The notes under the pieces are model-generated. The model was given only the letters and a program-made list of their open reading frames with translations. It had not been told where the DNA came from and searched no databases. The translations under genes were made by a program, and so were the position numbers. From contig NC_089190.1 in NCBI RefSeq assembly GCF_947507565.1, positions 2,410,679 to 2,474,678 of the forward strand: a stretch of 64,000 bases of DNA, read 5' to 3'. Numbering within the stretch: position 1 is the stretch's first letter; every line of letters begins with the position of its first letter. This document shows positions 61,610 through 64,000 of this stretch, one piece after another. This DNA comes from Oscarella lobularis (Eukaryota > Porifera > Homoscleromorpha > Homosclerophorida > Oscarellidae).

Positions 61610-62600
61610 TGTGCAAAAAAATAAAAAATGATTAATGTGCCTCTCCACCTTCAGGCATTCAACTTACGCTCAGCATGTTTAGTATTGATCTGCGCTATAT
61701 AATACGTTCTCTATTCGCCGATAAGCCGATGCGTGGTCGCGTGAGTGTCGTCGACGAAGAAAATAGGGATGCGACTGGCTTTCACTAAACGCTTTCACTC
61801 TTCAAATGCCAAATTCATCCCATGAGGCGAGTGAAAAGAAATCGAAAAGTCAGTTAACTCGACTTCTTTCTCGATATATTGAAACTATCCGGGATTAGTC
61901 TGGAGGCCAGACCCTCGCTCAGGGAGGAGGAGGGTCTGGTGTAATGCGCACACTCTACTTGTGTCTCAAGCCAATTACAGCCAATTATTTACGTCATCAC
62001 ACGACAGCGACTGCGGCCGCGAACTGCTCCGGACGAAGAGAAGGGTAGCCAAGTTGGAAAGCGGACGCCGAGACAGCACTCTCAACTTCGTCTAAAGCCC
62101 AAAGACTCGAACGCGACATCGTAAGTCAATTAGCTACGAGGTCACCTGACCTCGAGGAAGCTCGCTGATTGTACCGCAGTGATCGCTGCGGGACACGCCC
62201 CGAAACACAAGTAAAGTGTGCGCATTACACCAGACCCTCCTCCTCCCTGAGCGAGGGTCTGGCCTCCAGACTAATCCGGGATGTCAACAGTTAAACAGAA
62301 AGCGTCCGAATCCGCTCCCATCGCGGCGATCTTCGGTGTTCTCGGCGATCGAATGCGTTCTCGCTCGGTTTTTCTCGCCGATCAAACGGCGAAAGGAGTG
62401 TAAACTCTTCCCAAATGAGCAAATGACGCCGGTTTCTTCTTGCCCTCCCGGATATCGATTGTTCTTCCACCGTCCTAGCGAAACGTATCCTCGCCCGAAG
62501 TCGATAGGCTCTCCGTCGCAGCCTAAAACTGTTACTCGCTGCTTCGACGACGAGGTACTTTACGATCGAGCTCTGTGCCCATGTCGAAGAGTATGCATGC
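61610..62600 (+). repeat. Interspersed repeat, copy C, interrupted by a younger insertion
   Basis: Homologous to copies A and B, from GCAAAAAAATAAAAAATG to about TATGCATGCAGGTA. It is split at ATCCGGGAT by the 378-bp element at 61896-62273; removing that restores the alignment. Confidence 0.75.
61896..62273. mobile_element. Short DNA transposon with 68-bp terminal inverted repeats and 9-bp target duplication
   Basis: The ends are TAGTCTGGAGGCC and GGCCTCCAGACTA. The terminal inverted repeats extend inward through CTCAGGGAGGAGGAGGGTCTGG and AATGCGCACACT for about 68 bp with roughly one mismatch. Both sides are flanked by ATCCGGGAT (61887-61895 and 62274-62282), while copy B has the site once. 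A 9-bp duplication is typical of Mutator-like elements, but the family is inferred. No transposase is encoded. Confidence 0.85.
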
Positions 62601-62999
62601 AGGTATAGTAGACCTAAGAAGTCAGCCAGGCAATATTAGATTTTTCTATAGGGTCCATACATGAACTTAATTAACAAGACATGTGGAGTTTCGCCTATTT
62701 GCCTCCGTCTTGTGTGAAGCGCTTCATGTTTTCTTCGACGTCGTATTCGTAAGGAACTAAAACATCGATTGACGTCTAGATCTCGAAGAAACTCGGTTGG
62801 TTCTTGCCGTCTGAAGCCCAGCATTTTAAAATTATTTTGGCATTCGTCCGCCTCTGGATCGACAGTCGTCGATTATACAGGGTCGATATCCTTTTACCTA
62901 AACTACTGCTTAGCATCTCCTTTCACGTTGCCTCTTTTTTCTTTTGGTCGTGAAGGTGCTCAGAGCTTTTCCTTTTATACGCGTCTCAATCAATAGGCG
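62601..62999. other. Gene-free stretch
   Basis: No coding signal or recognised repeat beyond the edge of copy C. Confidence 0.35.
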
Positions 63000-63072
63000 T
63001 TATAGCATTGGCTCATTGGTATAATCTAGTTAAAGGGGAAGTCTCATGGGTTCGACTTCCTCCATCGCTTGA
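63000..63072 (+). repeat. tRNA-like sequence, possibly the head of a SINE
   Basis: TGGCTCATTGG resembles a polymerase III A box (10 of 11 to TGGCNNAGTGG), and GGTTCGACTTC resembles a B box with one mismatch, about 32 bp apart. Acceptor-stem pairing is poor, so this is not a good tRNA gene. A tRNA-derived short interspersed element is more likely. Confidence 0.35.
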
Positions 63073-63238
63073 GAGATCTTATCAAAATAAAGTGTTCTGT
63101 AAGGCGATGAGCCGCTTTTGTGCCTTTTTGAGCGTGCAGCGAGTTGTCAAAGTAGTGGGTGTGTAAGGATGGGCCTCGCCCCAACTTTGCAGTGACGTCA
63201 GTGGTTCTTAGTGCGCACGCTATTCTACACATTTCCGT

Positions 63239-63556
63239 ATGGTGTTCTGCATAGCTTATGGGTGTAGCAACGGGGACAGAGAGGCAGCCCGCGGAATCAG
63301 CTTTTTTCGCCTACCGTTGACTAGGAAAGACACCTTAAGAAAATGGCTTCTTAGTTTGCGCCTGAAAGACCCTCCGCTATCGTCCAATAGCCGAGTTTGC
63401 TCAGAACATTTTACGCCGGATTGCTTTGTGAGAGATCTTCGGGCTGAGCTACTATGGGAAAAGCCTCGCGTGACACTCCGTGATTTCCAAAGAATTTTCT
63501 GCTACACTGTCACCCTTCATTGCCGAAGACTGATCTGCTGGACGCTGAGGACTTGA
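63239..63556 (+). CDS. THAP-type zinc finger protein, first exon(s)
   Basis: The ATG at 63239 gives MVFCIAYGCSNGDREAAR, then GISFFRLPL, TLRKWLLSLRL, RVCSEHFTPDCFV and ELLWEKPRVTL. Spacing and residues fit the C2CH THAP domain: Cys pair C-x4-C, invariant Trp, and C-x2-H in CSEHF. THAP domains bind DNA in P-element-type transposases and in cellular regulators. The usual C-terminal AVPTIF motif is replaced or lies beyond a splice site. The frame ends at 63556, but the gene probably splices onward; a pyrimidine-rich tract and acceptor lie at about 63945-63962. The rest is outside the window, so gene versus transposon origin cannot be decided. Confidence 0.6.
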   Translation: MVFCIAYGCSNGDREAARGISFFRLPLTRKDTLRKWLLSLRLKDPPLSSNSRVCSEHFTPDCFVRDLRAELLWEKPRVTLRDFQRIFCYTVTLHCRRLICWTLRT

Positions 63557-64000
63557 AATTGGGGAAATTCCACTAAGTAACCATGCTGGACGAAGGTCGG
63601 GCGGGCTAAATCCATTCTTAATTGGGTCGAAAAAGCTTCAGGACGAGCAGCGGCGTAATTGTGATCCCCAGGTAGCTGAAGTCATCTGGATTGTACTGCG
63701 TGCTGCTTTCCTTTGTTTCAAGCCGGATGCACGTCTTACACTGACAGCAACAGGCAGGTGACTGAGAGCTGTTTGACGTTTCAGCAAAAGGTTCTGCCAG
63801 TTTGTCTTCTTGTCTATTGCCACCGACAGCTGTGGCTGAACTGGAGTACGGATTCACAGCTTCTTGCACTGCCCATGATGCGGTATAAGCCCAAGAGAAA
63901 CCTATAGTGAGTTCTTACTTTGATGTGCCTTCTCCTACTCTCTGTTGTTCTTTCTTTTACAGCAGGCCTGAAAGAAAATATGGTAGGGACAGCTCCTTCA

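Noticed and set aside
62216-62608. 130-codon frame on plus
   Set aside because: It spans the right terminal repeat of the 378-bp element and the interspersed repeat; the other copies have stops in the same frame.
63000-63072. Functional tRNA gene
   Set aside because: A and B boxes are visible, but acceptor and anticodon stems do not pair well; better explained as SINE-like.

Overview
The window is nuclear DNA of an animal. Genes are split by very small spliceosomal introns, mostly 35-90 bp (GT-AG, with two likely GC-AG). Nearly all recognisable genes are animal orthologues (UBE4B, DNAJC16, MORN1, MRPL20, CAPZB, COPS7, UBE2J2, LIG3, SOD2, REV1, TMEM222, PIK3R4/VPS15). One further gene joins a thrombospondin type-1 module to domains resembling the globular domain of the short-chain C4 collagens known from sponges and cnidarians. 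The compact genes and this domain suggest a sponge, but that is inference. A run of exactly 200 N (48342-48541) marks a scaffold join of unknown true size.

Region 1, 1-29237, is gene-dense and tightly packed. Divergent pairs start within 73-86 bp of each other (UBE4B/DNAJC16, COPS7/UBE2J2, LIG3/SOD2). Tandem genes are 99-273 bp apart (MORN1, MRPL20, CAPZB, COPS7), and UBE2J2 and LIG3 end only 16 bp apart. Seven of the twelve named orthologues (UBE4B, DNAJC16, MORN1, MRPL20, CAPZB, UBE2J2, TMEM222) lie on human chromosome band 1p36, so the block looks like a relic of an ancestral animal linkage group. One disturbance interrupts it. A segment of about 2.95 kb, holding a 0.5-kb-arm inverted repeat and a P-loop ATPase reading frame, sits between REV1 and a second, broken copy of the REV1 5' end. 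That second copy faces TMEM222.

Region 2, 29238-48341, is satellite DNA. Two repeat families alternate. One is a 15/16-bp unit built on the dyad GGACAATTTGTCC (arrays at 30081-37029, 39800-43115 and 47279-48341). The other is an AT-rich unit of about 22 bp built on dyads such as CAGAATAAATTCTG (37030-39799 and 43116-47278). The AT-rich blocks carry three near-identical copies of a 359-bp non-repetitive cassette that ends in an exon-like splice donor. Because the 15-bp unit has no stop codon in any of six frames, the arrays produce long reading frames on both strands that are not good gene candidates.

Region 3, 48542-64000, is gene-poor and transposon-rich: a three-copy interspersed repeat, a hAT-like element, a degraded protein kinase, hairpin-forming palindromes, a 2.3-kb composite fold-back element, and a 378-bp element with 68-bp terminal inverted repeats and a 9-bp target duplication nested in an older repeat. 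Two gene candidates remain: the secreted TSP1/C4-like gene at 58001-60695, which has an in-frame TAG, and the start of a THAP zinc-finger gene at 63239.

Gene functions fall into ubiquitin transfer (UBE4B, UBE2J2, with COPS7 of the COP9 signalosome), ER/secretory folding (DNAJC16), DNA repair (LIG3, REV1), mitochondrial maintenance (MRPL20, SOD2, the mitochondrial form of LIG3), actin capping (CAPZB) and PI3-kinase/autophagy (VPS15). Exon limits and gene identities were read by eye and from memory of the families; no alignment or search was run.
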